A stretch of 64,000 nt of DNA, from contig NZ_FOJG01000001.1 in assembly GCF_900110835.1 (NCBI RefSeq), forward strand, positions 3,069,499 to 3,133,498, given 5' to 3'. Within the stretch, counting starts at the first letter, position 1; each line of letters begins with the position of its first letter. This DNA comes from Chitinophaga arvensicola (GTDB lineage: Bacteria > Bacteroidota > Bacteroidia > Chitinophagales > Chitinophagaceae). The notes under the pieces were generated by a model that did not search any database, was not told the DNA's origin, and saw nothing but the letters and a program-made list of their open reading frames with translations. Below, piece after piece: positions 43,411 through 51,901 of this stretch. A program made the position numbers and the translations under genes.

Positions 43411-44127
43411 ATGAGAACAATCATTTTATCCGCCTTATTTCTATGCTTCACAGGTATCCTTCACGCACAGACAACACCGGTTGTAAAGGTAGCTGTACTG
43501 CTTTATCCGGGCGTAGAACTGCAGGATTTTGCCGGCCCGGCCGATGTATTTGTAAAAGCTGCCGGTGTTACCCGTGGACAGTATGATGTTTACACCGTAT
43601 CGCTTCAACCCGGAATGATCTATACGGAATCAGATAAGGTGGCCATCAAACCGGCATATCAGCTCACCAATATGCCGAAGCCGGATATACTGGTGATCCC
43701 CGGTGCAAGTATGACGGTGATAGAGACGCTGCGGACAGATAGCGCGATGTATTCCTTTATCAGGAAATACAAGGACAGCGCGGCCGTAACAATGTCTGTT
43801 TGTACAGGCGCCTATTTACTTGGCAGAACAGGTGCGCTTGATCAGATCAGGTCTACCACCCACTTTTTTGTGGCAGATGATTTCCAGGAGACTTTCCCCC
43901 ATACTACTTTAATAAAAGATGTGAGATATGTGGATGAAGGACATATTATTACTACTTCAGGCGTTACATCGGGCATAGATGGGGCACTCCACCTGGTAGA
44001 ACGCTACAGTGGCGAAAAAATAGCTGCGATGGTAGCACGCGGTATGCAATACAATACACACAGGGAAGAGGCCTGGCCGGTAGCTCCTGCGGGCATGAAG
44101 TTTCAGCGCTCAAAAAAGAAAGACTAG
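43411..44127 (+). CDS. Exported DJ-1/PfpI-family protein
   Basis: This 238-aa protein has signal peptide MRTIILSALFLCFTGILHAQ and then a DJ-1/PfpI domain. The nucleophile is the Cys of SVCTGAYLLG, with the ILVIPGA strand before it and the STTHF segment after it, as in the N-terminal half of AraC-type and isonitrile-hydratase-like members. No DNA-binding domain is attached. Most relatives are cytoplasmic, so the signal peptide is unusual. It lies 16 bp before the siderophore-receptor gene and may process the ligand in the periplasm. Confidence 0.85.
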   Translation: MRTIILSALFLCFTGILHAQTTPVVKVAVLLYPGVELQDFAGPADVFVKAAGVTRGQYDVYTVSLQPGMIYTESDKVAIKPAYQLTNMPKPDILVIPGASMTVIETLRTDSAMYSFIRKYKDSAAVTMSVCTGAYLLGRTGALDQIRSTTHFFVADDFQETFPHTTLIKDVRYVDEGHIITTSGVTSGIDGALHLVERYSGEKIAAMVARGMQYNTHREEAWPVAPAGMKFQRSKKKD

Positions 44128-44143
44128 CCCACAAAACAGGATC

Positions 44144-46321
44144 ATGAGATATTTACCGCTTATTTTTTTGTTTTTGGGAACAATGCCGGTTTGGGGGCAG
44201 TCGGCCGATACCTTGAAAAATGTACCATCACATCGCTATACGCAGCAACTGAGTGAAGTGAATATAAGTACGCAGTTGCTCCGTTCAAAGGACAGGGCCA
44301 GTAACTATAGCGCCAGGCTGCCATTGCGTTACCTGGAAAATCCGCAGGTGGTAGCTTCTATATCAGGACAGCTTATCAGGGAACAGGGCCTGACGGATCT
44401 CAACAGTATCATTACCCGGAATGCACCCGGTGTCAGTAAAGGTTGGGCGGCTGCAGCTTCTTATTACACCGTCCGGGGATTTAATACCCGGAACTATATC
44501 CGTAATGGCGTAGCTGCCTATGTGACCGGTGATATCGATATTGCCAACCTGGAGCAGTTGTCTGTTATCAAAGGCCCTTCCGGTACTTTATTCGGAAGTT
44601 CACTTGTATCCTTTGGAGGTGTGCTGAACCGGATTACCAAAAAGCCTTTCGACAGTACCCTGGTGGAGATTGGCTACCAGGGCGGCAGCTATGGACTGAG
44701 CAGATTTACTGCGGATGTGAATACGCCGTTGAATAAAGATAATACCGCCCTGATGCGTTTAAATGCTTCCTATCATTACGAAGGCAGCTTCCAGGACGCG
44801 GGCTTCCTGCGCAGCACTTTTATTGCGCCGGGATTTATATATAAGGCCAGCAACAGGCTGACCTTCCTGCTGGACGCAGAAATATACCTGCGGGAAAGTA
44901 CTTCTATGCCTCAGTTTATACCAACAGGTCCTAAGCAAACCGGTTCAACACGCACCTGGGCGGCTACTCCGGGCGAACTGGGGCTGGACTATAAAAAGTC
45001 TTACAGCAATAACAGCATCACATTGAAAAATCCGAATACCGGTTTTTATGGTCAGATAAATTATAAAATTTCCGACCAATGGATGTCCCAGACAAACCTG
45101 ATCAGTACAAGAGCAGGAAACACCGGGAACTACCTGACCTTTAGCGTAGCTAAAGGTGATAGCTTACTCGCCAGGAATGTGACGCAATACCCTACAGGTA
45201 CATACGTGACGAACCAGGTGCAGCAAAACTTTACAGGTGATTTTAAAATCGGAATGTTACGTAACCGGATAGTGGCAGGACTCGAATTTTATCAGCAAAC
45301 TGCCAATGTTTCGTCGAATGCCTTGAATGGGAGAGGAGGCCGTGCTTCCTTTGACACGTTGAACCTGAACAGCGCAATGCCGGCTTACAGCGCCATCAGT
45401 ACTTCAGCTATTGATACAAAACTGAGTAAATATAGTGCTGCCTATACTTCCAGCGCCAACTATACTTATGCGGTATATATATCTGATGTGCTGGATGTTA
45501 CCGACCGTTTGAATGTGATGGCCAGTCTTCGTGCAGATTATTTTGACAACAAGGGAACGACCAATACTACCACGGGTATTCCAACAGGGAATTACAGGCA
45601 GACCGCCTTTTCGCCAAAGTTTGGATTGGTATATCAGTTGTTGAAAAACAGGCTTTCTTTGTTTGCCAACTATACGAATGGTTTCCAGAACGTAGCGCCA
45701 ACAACCCAGCCGGATGGAACGATAACGACCTTTAAACCCCAGTATGCCAGTCAGCTGGAAGGCGGCATAAAAGCGGAGCTGGCCACAGATTTACTTAGCG
45801 CTACCATCAGTTATTACAACATCAGCCTGAAAAACACGGTTAGGCCGGATCCTGCAAATCCCACCTATAGTATCCAGGAAGGTATGCAATACAGCAACGG
45901 TGTGGAAGCAGACCTGCAATCGCGGCCGGCAAAGGGTTTGTTTTTGAATGCAGGTTTTGGGTACAATAACAGTAAACTGACTTCGGCAGACAGCACCGTG
46001 CAGGGGCGCAGGCCTGTAAATTCAGGGCCGGTTACACAATTGAACGGCTATGTGAGTTACGAGGTGGCTGGTGGCCTTGGTATTGGCGTGGGCGCAAATT
46101 ATGCCGCGAAAAATTTTATCATCAACAACACCACCAACGGACAGTTTTACCTGGATGGCTATACGCTGGTGAATGCCTCGCTTTTTTACAGCCATGCCCG
46201 TTACAGATTTTCTATAACAGCAGATAATACAGGTAATACACGATATTATACCGGTGGATTTGGAACTTTTACTCCTGGTGCATTGCGCAGGTTTACCGGA
46301 AGTTTGACAGTACAGTTGTAA
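44144..46321 (+). CDS. TonB-dependent siderophore-type receptor
   Basis: This 725-aa receptor has signal peptide MRYLPLIFLFLGTMPVWGQS and no carboxypeptidase-like front domain. The plug (SISGQLIREQGLTDLNSIITRNAPGVS, YYTVRGFNTRNYIRNG, LEQLSVIKGPSGTLFGSS) and the barrel ending in LTVQL match the FhuA/FpvA-like siderophore receptor group. It should import a ferric siderophore or similar chelate, powered by TonB. It is the last gene of the module and is followed by a 20-bp hairpin terminator. Confidence 0.93.
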   Translation: MRYLPLIFLFLGTMPVWGQSADTLKNVPSHRYTQQLSEVNISTQLLRSKDRASNYSARLPLRYLENPQVVASISGQLIREQGLTDLNSIITRNAPGVSKGWAAAASYYTVRGFNTRNYIRNGVAAYVTGDIDIANLEQLSVIKGPSGTLFGSSLVSFGGVLNRITKKPFDSTLVEIGYQGGSYGLSRFTADVNTPLNKDNTALMRLNASYHYEGSFQDAGFLRSTFIAPGFIYKASNRLTFLLDAEIYLRESTSMPQFIPTGPKQTGSTRTWAATPGELGLDYKKSYSNNSITLKNPNTGFYGQINYKISDQWMSQTNLISTRAGNTGNYLTFSVAKGDSLLARNVTQYPTGTYVTNQVQQNFTGDFKIGMLRNRIVAGLEFYQQTANVSSNALNGRGGRASFDTLNLNSAMPAYSAISTSAIDTKLSKYSAAYTSSANYTYAVYISDVLDVTDRLNVMASLRADYFDNKGTTNTTTGIPTGNYRQTAFSPKFGLVYQLLKNRLSLFANYTNGFQNVAPTTQPDGTITTFKPQYASQLEGGIKAELATDLLSATISYYNISLKNTVRPDPANPTYSIQEGMQYSNGVEADLQSRPAKGLFLNAGFGYNNSKLTSADSTVQGRRPVNSGPVTQLNGYVSYEVAGGLGIGVGANYAAKNFIINNTTNGQFYLDGYTLVNASLFYSHARYRFSITADNTGNTRYYTGGFGTFTPGALRRFTGSLTVQL

Positions 46322-46334
46322 CAGACTGTTTTAA

Positions 46335-46380
46335 AAAAGAGAGCGGACATTTCAATTTCCTGAAATGTCCGCTCTCTTTT
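46335..46380. terminator. Strong bidirectional terminator
   Basis: A 20-bp perfect stem (46335-46354 with 46361-46380) with a 6-base loop has an A-run on the left and a T-run on the right. It separates the receptor gene and the convergent Fe-S gene. Confidence 0.92.
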
Positions 46381-46391
46381 ATGTTGATAAT

Positions 46392-47705
46392 TTATTCCCC
46401 GGTCCATTTATCCCGGTCATCCATACTGAATTTCCAGGGGGCCATGTTGTTTTCAATATTACTGAACATTCCTGTCCATTCTGCGGGTGCACTTGATTCT
46501 TCCATTACCAGCTGGCGGCGGAGTTGCAGGATAATATCCAGTGGATTGATACTTACGGGACATTCCTGTACACAGGCGTTGCAGGTTGTGCAGGCACGTA
46601 ATTCTTCTTCTGAGATATAATCGCGTAACAGTGATTTTTTATCATCAGTAAAGGCGCCGTTAGCTTTGATATTGCGGCCTACTTCTTCGAGGCGGTCGCG
46701 GGTATCCATCATGATCTTGCGGGGCGACAGCAATTTGCCGGTGATATTGGCCGGGCAGGCAGCGCTACAGCGGCCACACTCCGTACAGCTGTAGGCGTCC
46801 AGGAGGTTTTTCCAGGTAAGATCCATGACATCTTTTGCGCCAAATTTGGGCATGGTATCAGATGCAGGGGCGTTGGCCGCAAGTTCCGGTTGCAGCATCA
46901 GCTGTACTTCGTGTTGTACAGCAGGCATGTTTTCCATTTCTCCTTTAGGTTCCAGGCTGGCATAGTAGGCATTGGGAAATGCCAGGATAATATGCAGGTG
47001 CTTGGAATAAGGCAGATAATTCAGGAAAGCAAGTACGCCTGCTATGTGCAGCCACCAGCAGCCGCGTTCAAGCGCTTCCAGGGAACCGTCGGACATACTG
47101 CTGAAGAAGTGAGCAAACATACCGGATACCCAGAAGTTGCCCGTAGGAATATAATGTGCAGCGCCTTTGGCCTGCAATGCCTGATCAGCGGAGTTCATTG
47201 TCAGGAACAGGAGCATCAGCACTATTTCTGTGATCAGGATATAATTGGCGTCGGATCTTGGCCACCCGTCGAGGTCTTTGCTGATAAAGCGTTTTAGTTT
47301 GAGGATATTTCTACGGATGAGGAAGATGGCGCATCCCACCGTTACGAGCACCGCCAGCACTTCAAATAAACTGATCAGCACCGGGTACAGGCTACCTAGT
47401 ACGGGAACGAATAAACGATGTGTGCCCAGGATACCATCCAGGATAATTTCCAGTATTTCAATATTGATGATCAGAAATCCGGCGTATACAAAAAAGTGGA
47501 GTACGGCCACGAGGGGATTACGGAACATTTTCTTCTGGCCAAAAGCCAGCAGCAGGAGGTTTTTCCATCGTTGATCCGGATGATCGTTCAGGTCCTTGTC
47601 CCGTCCCAGTAGGATGCTTTTCCGTATCCGGCCTGCCTTTTGGGCAAATAACCAGACCGCAGTCCCGAACAGGATCACAAATAATAATTCTTGTACAATT
47701 CGCAT
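46392..47705 (-). CDS. Membrane 4Fe-4S ferredoxin-type protein (heterodisulfide-reductase C/E-like)
   Basis: This 437-aa protein starts with a membrane part of about five helices (to about residue 260) resembling a nitrate-reductase-gamma-like quinone module, then two 4Fe-4S motifs: CTECGRCSAACP and CTTCNACVQECP. It probably passes electrons between the quinone pool and the soluble CCG-domain partner encoded at 41848-42627. The two genes are normally adjacent and co-directional; here a 3.7-kb stretch with an opposite-strand iron module separates them. Start ATG at 47705. Confidence 0.9.
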   Translation of the reverse strand: MRIVQELLFVILFGTAVWLFAQKAGRIRKSILLGRDKDLNDHPDQRWKNLLLLAFGQKKMFRNPLVAVLHFFVYAGFLIINIEILEIILDGILGTHRLFVPVLGSLYPVLISLFEVLAVLVTVGCAIFLIRRNILKLKRFISKDLDGWPRSDANYILITEIVLMLLFLTMNSADQALQAKGAAHYIPTGNFWVSGMFAHFFSSMSDGSLEALERGCWWLHIAGVLAFLNYLPYSKHLHIILAFPNAYYASLEPKGEMENMPAVQHEVQLMLQPELAANAPASDTMPKFGAKDVMDLTWKNLLDAYSCTECGRCSAACPANITGKLLSPRKIMMDTRDRLEEVGRNIKANGAFTDDKKSLLRDYISEEELRACTTCNACVQECPVSINPLDIILQLRRQLVMEESSAPAEWTGMFSNIENNMAPWKFSMDDRDKWTGE

Positions 47706-47818
47706 TAGCTCAGATTTGACTCTCTAATTTATGTCTTTTTTAGCTATCAGCCGTTAGCGGTTAAGCATTAGTGTATTTGATTTTTTTGCTAAGTGCTAGC
47801 TGCTAATGGCGAATTGCT

Positions 47819-47826
47819 TATTTTTG
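47819..47826 (+). promoter_or_regulatory. -7 box TATTTTTG directly before the phosphoribosyltransferase gene
   Basis: This perfect TAnnTTTG, followed by CACCC, leaves only five bases to the ATG at 47832. It predicts a leaderless or nearly leaderless mRNA. Confidence 0.45.
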
Positions 47827-47831
47827 CACCC

Positions 47832-48329
47832 ATGGAAAGCAGGAACATCATTCTAACACAGGATATCATTCAAAAGAAAATTGAACGTATCGCTTACGAA
47901 ATCTATGAGCTCAACAGCGATGGAACAGATATCATTTTAGCCGGTATCTGGGACCGTGGCGTTATCATTGCCCATAAACTGGCTGCTATCCTGGAACAGA
48001 TCTCCCCCCTGAAAATCCATATCATAGAACTGCGTCTGGATAAGCAAAATCCGGGTGAAGTCCTTGTTTCGGAAGAAATCGACTTTAATAATAAAGTGAT
48101 TGTAGTGGTAGATGATGTGGCCAACTCCGGTCGCACCATGCTCTATGCTTTGAAGCCACTGCTCAAATACCTCCCTAAAAAGATCCAGACGGCTGTGCTG
48201 GTAGATCGTAAGCACAAATCTTTCCCGCTGTCTGTCGACTTCGTCGGTTATTCCCTGGCCACTACCTTGCAGGACATGGTGCTGGTGGAAATGAACGGAG
48301 ACGAGATTGTTTCAGCGTATTTCGAATAA
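47832..48329 (+). CDS. Phosphoribosyltransferase-family protein (PyrR-like)
   Basis: From the ATG at 47832 the product is 165 aa; a frame from 47793 would start before the -7 box. It is a type I phosphoribosyltransferase with the PRPP-binding loop VIVVVDDVANSGRT (89-102, D94 and D95). The GIWDRGVIIAHKL segment comes earlier. Length and layout resemble PyrR and small xanthine/hypoxanthine transferases; the base specificity is not visible. No pyrimidine genes are adjacent, so a regulatory PyrR role is unproven. It converges on the DUF2279 gene with a 6-bp gap. Confidence 0.85.
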   Translation: MESRNIILTQDIIQKKIERIAYEIYELNSDGTDIILAGIWDRGVIIAHKLAAILEQISPLKIHIIELRLDKQNPGEVLVSEEIDFNNKVIVVVDDVANSGRTMLYALKPLLKYLPKKIQTAVLVDRKHKSFPLSVDFVGYSLATTLQDMVLVEMNGDEIVSAYFE

Positions 48330-48335
48330 AATTTC

Positions 48336-49274
48336 CTAGAAATAAAGCGGATGTAGTTTTACGCGTCCCTGGGAATTGATTTCCAGGGTGGGCGCGGGAA
48401 TTTTCAGCATATTCAATACCTGGAAGATCACTTTAACTCCTTTTTTGCGCGTGGGTATTTTGGTGAAGTCCACATCCGGTGAGAGATAGAATTGCCTGAT
48501 ACGCTGTAAATGGCTGTAATCGCGGTCAATACCATGCTCGTCTGTCCAGGTATTATCCCGGCCACCGATCATATTTTGTGCACCATATCCAACGGCCACA
48601 TTCAGCCATTTGGGAAAATGACTTTCTTTCCGGAACGAATACAGGTTTACCGACAACCAATAGGTTTGCCCGTTATAATCTTTCAGGGTTCTTTCCCAGA
48701 AGGAGCTGCCAAAAAGCTGGTTGGTTTTGTTGTGCAATACCGGGTCAGGATAACGTTCGGGATGTGCAGAGAACTTTAACTGGATCCGTTGTTCATTCCA
48801 GACCAGTTCCTGGCTGATAAGCAGGGCGGATCCGATGGCATTGGCGCCCATATCGCCCCAGGAAAAACCCCATTCCGACGAGTAACCATCCAGTACTTCT
48901 ATTACCGACTGGTAAGCAAACCCGCTCAATCCGCCGATCCAGATCTGCTTCTTCCTCGGTAACCCTGACCAGCGCCACATTTCCCGGCTATACTTTCCGA
49001 TGAAATAGGCACTGAAAATATGACCGGCTTTGTCCATCTGTTGCCACTCGGGCATGTCGTTGAAAAAATGGAACCCGGACCTGGGGTAACCTTTATACCA
49101 GGCGGTATTGAGCGCTGCCAGTCCGGCGCCATAAGTAGCTACGGTTACGCCGCTCAGGATCCATACACGTGATTTGATGGTGGTATCAGGAATAGTGGAG
49201 AAGGACACTTTCTTTTGTGCCATACTGCCCAGGTGAGGCAGCAACAGGATCAGGATAAGGTATAACTTCTTCAT
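48336..49274 (-). CDS. DUF2279 exported protein
   Basis: This 312-aa protein has signal peptide MKKLYLILILLLPHLGSMAQ. The DUF2279 core contains FHFFNDMPEWQQMDKAGHIFSA-type sequence with conserved Asp, His and Trp residues, hydrophobic helices, and the SWGDMGANAIGSAL motif. The family is predicted to be membrane-associated; its function is unknown. A hairpin (49292-49340) lies between it and the phosphosugar mutase gene upstream. Confidence 0.85.
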   Translation of the reverse strand: MKKLYLILILLLPHLGSMAQKKVSFSTIPDTTIKSRVWILSGVTVATYGAGLAALNTAWYKGYPRSGFHFFNDMPEWQQMDKAGHIFSAYFIGKYSREMWRWSGLPRKKQIWIGGLSGFAYQSVIEVLDGYSSEWGFSWGDMGANAIGSALLISQELVWNEQRIQLKFSAHPERYPDPVLHNKTNQLFGSSFWERTLKDYNGQTYWLSVNLYSFRKESHFPKWLNVAVGYGAQNMIGGRDNTWTDEHGIDRDYSHLQRIRQFYLSPDVDFTKIPTRKKGVKVIFQVLNMLKIPAPTLEINSQGRVKLHPLYF

Positions 49275-49291
49275 GCGGGTATATAAACAAT

Positions 49292-49345
49292 ACCGGGAAT
49301 GCCGAAAGAGGAGATTTCAGATTCTTTCAACATTCCCGGTTTTTA
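49292..49345. terminator. Hairpin between the phosphosugar mutase and DUF2279 genes
   Basis: Arms ACCGGGAATG (49292-49301) and CATTCCCGGT (49331-49340) enclose a 29-base loop with an inner GAAAGA/TCTTTC pairing. A T-run follows on the plus strand. On the minus strand, where the mutase transcript arrives, the tail is weaker. Confidence 0.5.
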
Positions 49346-49368
49346 TCATCTTATGCAGATGACAGGGC

Positions 49369-51093
49369 TTATTTCAGTTTCAGATCCTGAATAATGCCAT
49401 TTATTTTCTGATCCAGTTCAGCGGTCACGTTATCAAACTCGCCGGCATTAGCCAGTGGAGCATTTACGCTGAAATAGAATTTGATCTTAGGTTCGGTACC
49501 GGAAGGGCGTGCAGATATTTTGCTGCCATCAGCCAGTACAAACTGCAGTACATTGGATTTCGGAAGATCCAGTGCGGTAATATCACCGGTTTTGATATCC
49601 CTGATCTGTTGTAACTGGTAATCGTATAAGGTGACTACGGGTGAGCCATTGATGGTTACCGGTGGATTTTCGCGGTATCCGCGCATCATTTCGGCAATTT
49701 CTTCGGCGCCTCTCATTCCCTTCTTGGTGATAGAGATCAGGCTTTCTTTGTAATAACCGTAGCGTACATAGATATCGATCAGTTCCTCAAAGAGGGTTTT
49801 GCCGTTGCTACGGGCTACCGCAGCCATTTCGCAGATCATCACTACAGATGCAACGGCATCTTTATCGCGTACGTTCTGGCCAATCATGTAACCGTAAGAC
49901 TCTTCCCCTCCGCAGATAAAGTTTTCCTGCGGCTCTTTGCGGCGGATCAGGTCAGCGATCCATTTGAACCCGGTGAGTACGTTATAGCAGGTGATATTGT
50001 TCTTAGCCGCGAATACATCGATCAGATCGGAAGTAACCACTGTTTTGGCGATATAATCGTTTGGTTTGGCCCATCCTTTGCGTTTGCGTCCTTCCACGAT
50101 GTAGTTGAACAGCAGTACGCCGGTCTGGTTACCATTCAGCAGGATCCATTCTCCTTTGAGGTCTTTTACGGCAATGCCTACACGATCTGCATCCGGGTCG
50201 GTACCCAGGAGGATGTCTGCATCCAGTTCTTTGGCTTTTTTCAGGCCAAGGTTCATGGCTTCGGATTCTTCCGGGTTCGGATATACGACGGTAGGGAAAT
50301 TACCATCCGGGGTAGCCTGCTCCTGTACAACGTTTACATTAGTAAAGCCGTACTGTTCCAGTAACTGTGGTACCTGGGTGATACCGGTACCATGGATGGG
50401 GGTATATACTATTTTAAGATCGTGCTGTTGTTTGATGATATCCGGGTTGATGGATAAACTGAGCAATTCCTTGCGGTACGCCTCGTCCACTTCCTGGCCG
50501 ATGAGGGTGATATTGGCTTCGCCACCGGTCCATTTTACGTCGTCCGGAGAAACGATGTTTTCTACTTCACGGATCACGTTATTGTCGTGCGGAGGTACCA
50601 GCTGTGCCCCGTCGTTCCAATAGGCTTTATAGCCATTGTATTCTTTAGGGTTGTGGGAAGCGGTAAGTACCACGCCGCCCTGGCATTGCAGGTGACGGAT
50701 GGTGAAAGACAGTTCCGGTGTAGGGCGCAGGCTTTCAAAAAGAAATACTTTGATCCCGTTGGCGGCAAAAACGTTGGCTACGGTTTCAGCAAAAAAGCGG
50801 GCATTGTTGCGGCTATCGTGTGCAATGGCCACCTTAATTTCCCCGGTAAAGGTTTTTTTAAGATAATTGGCAAAGCCCTGTGTGGCCATTCCCAGGGTAT
50901 ATTTATTCATGCGGTTGGTACCAACGCCCATGATGCCCCGGAGGCCGCCGGTGCCAAATTCGAGGTTACGGTAAAAGGCGTCGTTGAGATCATCGGGGTT
51001 ACCTTCCTGCATTTTCTTCAATGTGGCAACGGTTTCAGCGTCATAATTCCCGTTGAGCCATTGCGCTACTTTGTTTTGAATATTTATATCCAT
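49369..51093 (-). CDS. Phosphoglucomutase/phosphomannomutase family (phospho-sugar mutase)
   Basis: From the ATG at 51093 the enzyme is 574 aa (MDINIQNKVAQWLN). The frame extends 42 codons upstream into sequence that overlaps the pcm promoter and is not conserved-looking. It has the active-site serine S146 in TASHNPKEYNG, the metal loop GTDPDADRVG, the sugar-specificity motif GGEESYG and the phosphate-binding RPSGTEPKIKFY. It interconverts hexose-1- and hexose-6-phosphates (glucose, mannose or both) in the cytoplasm. It diverges from pcm with about 125 bp between the start codons. Confidence 0.95.
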   Translation of the reverse strand: MDINIQNKVAQWLNGNYDAETVATLKKMQEGNPDDLNDAFYRNLEFGTGGLRGIMGVGTNRMNKYTLGMATQGFANYLKKTFTGEIKVAIAHDSRNNARFFAETVANVFAANGIKVFLFESLRPTPELSFTIRHLQCQGGVVLTASHNPKEYNGYKAYWNDGAQLVPPHDNNVIREVENIVSPDDVKWTGGEANITLIGQEVDEAYRKELLSLSINPDIIKQQHDLKIVYTPIHGTGITQVPQLLEQYGFTNVNVVQEQATPDGNFPTVVYPNPEESEAMNLGLKKAKELDADILLGTDPDADRVGIAVKDLKGEWILLNGNQTGVLLFNYIVEGRKRKGWAKPNDYIAKTVVTSDLIDVFAAKNNITCYNVLTGFKWIADLIRRKEPQENFICGGEESYGYMIGQNVRDKDAVASVVMICEMAAVARSNGKTLFEELIDIYVRYGYYKESLISITKKGMRGAEEIAEMMRGYRENPPVTINGSPVVTLYDYQLQQIRDIKTGDITALDLPKSNVLQFVLADGSKISARPSGTEPKIKFYFSVNAPLANAGEFDNVTAELDQKINGIIQDLKLK

Positions 51094-51183
51094 GGTCTTT
51101 TTTTTGTGAGCCGTAAATGCTAAAATGGATTGTAAAGTAAAAATAAAAAAATGAATGTGGGAAATTACACCTTCCAAAAAACA

Positions 51184-51212
51184 TTGAAAATCGTCTGTAA
51201 TGGTTAATTTTG
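51184..51212 (+). promoter_or_regulatory. pcm promoter (TTG -33, TAATTTTG -7)
   Basis: TTG at 51184-51186, an 18-bp spacer and TAATTTTG at 51205-51212 followed by CGG form a near-ideal Bacteroidota promoter. Only five bases separate the -7 box from the ATG at 51218. Confidence 0.6.
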
Positions 51213-51217
51213 CGGCC

Positions 51218-51871
51218 ATGAGGCGGTATGAAGATACTTATAAACAAAAAGGATTACGCAAACAGTTAGTTGATAGTATCCGTCAGAAAGGCATCACCGA
51301 TGAAAACGTACTGGCGGCTATTGGTAATATTCCCCGGCATTTCTTCCTGGACACGGCTTTTGAAAGTATAGCGTACGACGACCGGGCTTTTCCTATCGGG
51401 GAGGGCCAAACCATTTCACAACCTTATACGGTGGCTTACCAGACCCAGCTGCTGGAAATAAAACCTTATGAGAAAGTGTTGGAAATTGGTACTGGTAGCG
51501 CCTATCAGGCCTGCGTGCTGGCCGAACTGAAAGCCAATGTATTTACCATAGAAAGACAACGCAAGCTGTTTGACCAGGTAAAAACCTTTCCTTTTAAAGC
51601 CCAGTACCCTAATCTCCGGTTCTTTTATGGAGATGGCTATGAGGGCCTGTCTACCTATGCGCCTTTCGACAAGGTGCTGGTAACTGCCGCAGCGCCGCAT
51701 ATCCCTGAAAAGCTGCTGCAGCAGATGAAAATCGGGGGTAAAATGGTAATTCCTGTTGGCGGACAGGATGTGCAGCGTATGTTGCGCATCACCAAAATCA
51801 GTGAAACAGAGAACGAGCAGGAACTGTTCGACAACTTCTCCTTTGTGCCGATGCTGGCCGGGAAAAAATAA
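51218..51871 (+). CDS. pcm: Protein-L-isoaspartate O-methyltransferase
   Basis: From the ATG at 51218 the enzyme is 217 aa; a frame starting six codons earlier begins inside the promoter. It is a SAM-dependent class I methyltransferase with the Pcm signatures IGEGQTISQPYTVA (substrate loop), VLEIGTGSAYQACVLA (motif I), VLVTAAAPHIPE and GGKMVIPVG. It methylates L-isoaspartyl residues to start repair of aged proteins. It is monocistronic, with a hairpin terminator at 51873. Confidence 0.95.
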   Translation: MRRYEDTYKQKGLRKQLVDSIRQKGITDENVLAAIGNIPRHFFLDTAFESIAYDDRAFPIGEGQTISQPYTVAYQTQLLEIKPYEKVLEIGTGSAYQACVLAELKANVFTIERQRKLFDQVKTFPFKAQYPNLRFFYGDGYEGLSTYAPFDKVLVTAAAPHIPEKLLQQMKIGGKMVIPVGGQDVQRMLRITKISETENEQELFDNFSFVPMLAGKK

Positions 51872-51872
51872 A

Positions 51873-51900
51873 ACAGGGGCCCTGGAGCCCCTGTACTTCT
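51873..51900 (+). terminator. Hairpin after pcm
   Basis: An 8-bp GC-rich stem ACAGGGGC/GCCCCTGT with a 6-base loop is followed by ACTTCTTTTA. It lies between convergent pcm and the outer-membrane barrel gene. Confidence 0.65.
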
Positions 51901-51901
51901 T

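Noticed and set aside
47706-47818. Repeated AGC/GTTAGC words before the phosphoribosyltransferase gene
   Set aside because: They are too short and irregular to call a repeat element; possibly chance or decayed copies.
51094-51219. Longer phosphosugar mutase start at 51219
   Set aside because: The extension overlaps the pcm promoter and start and has no family similarity.
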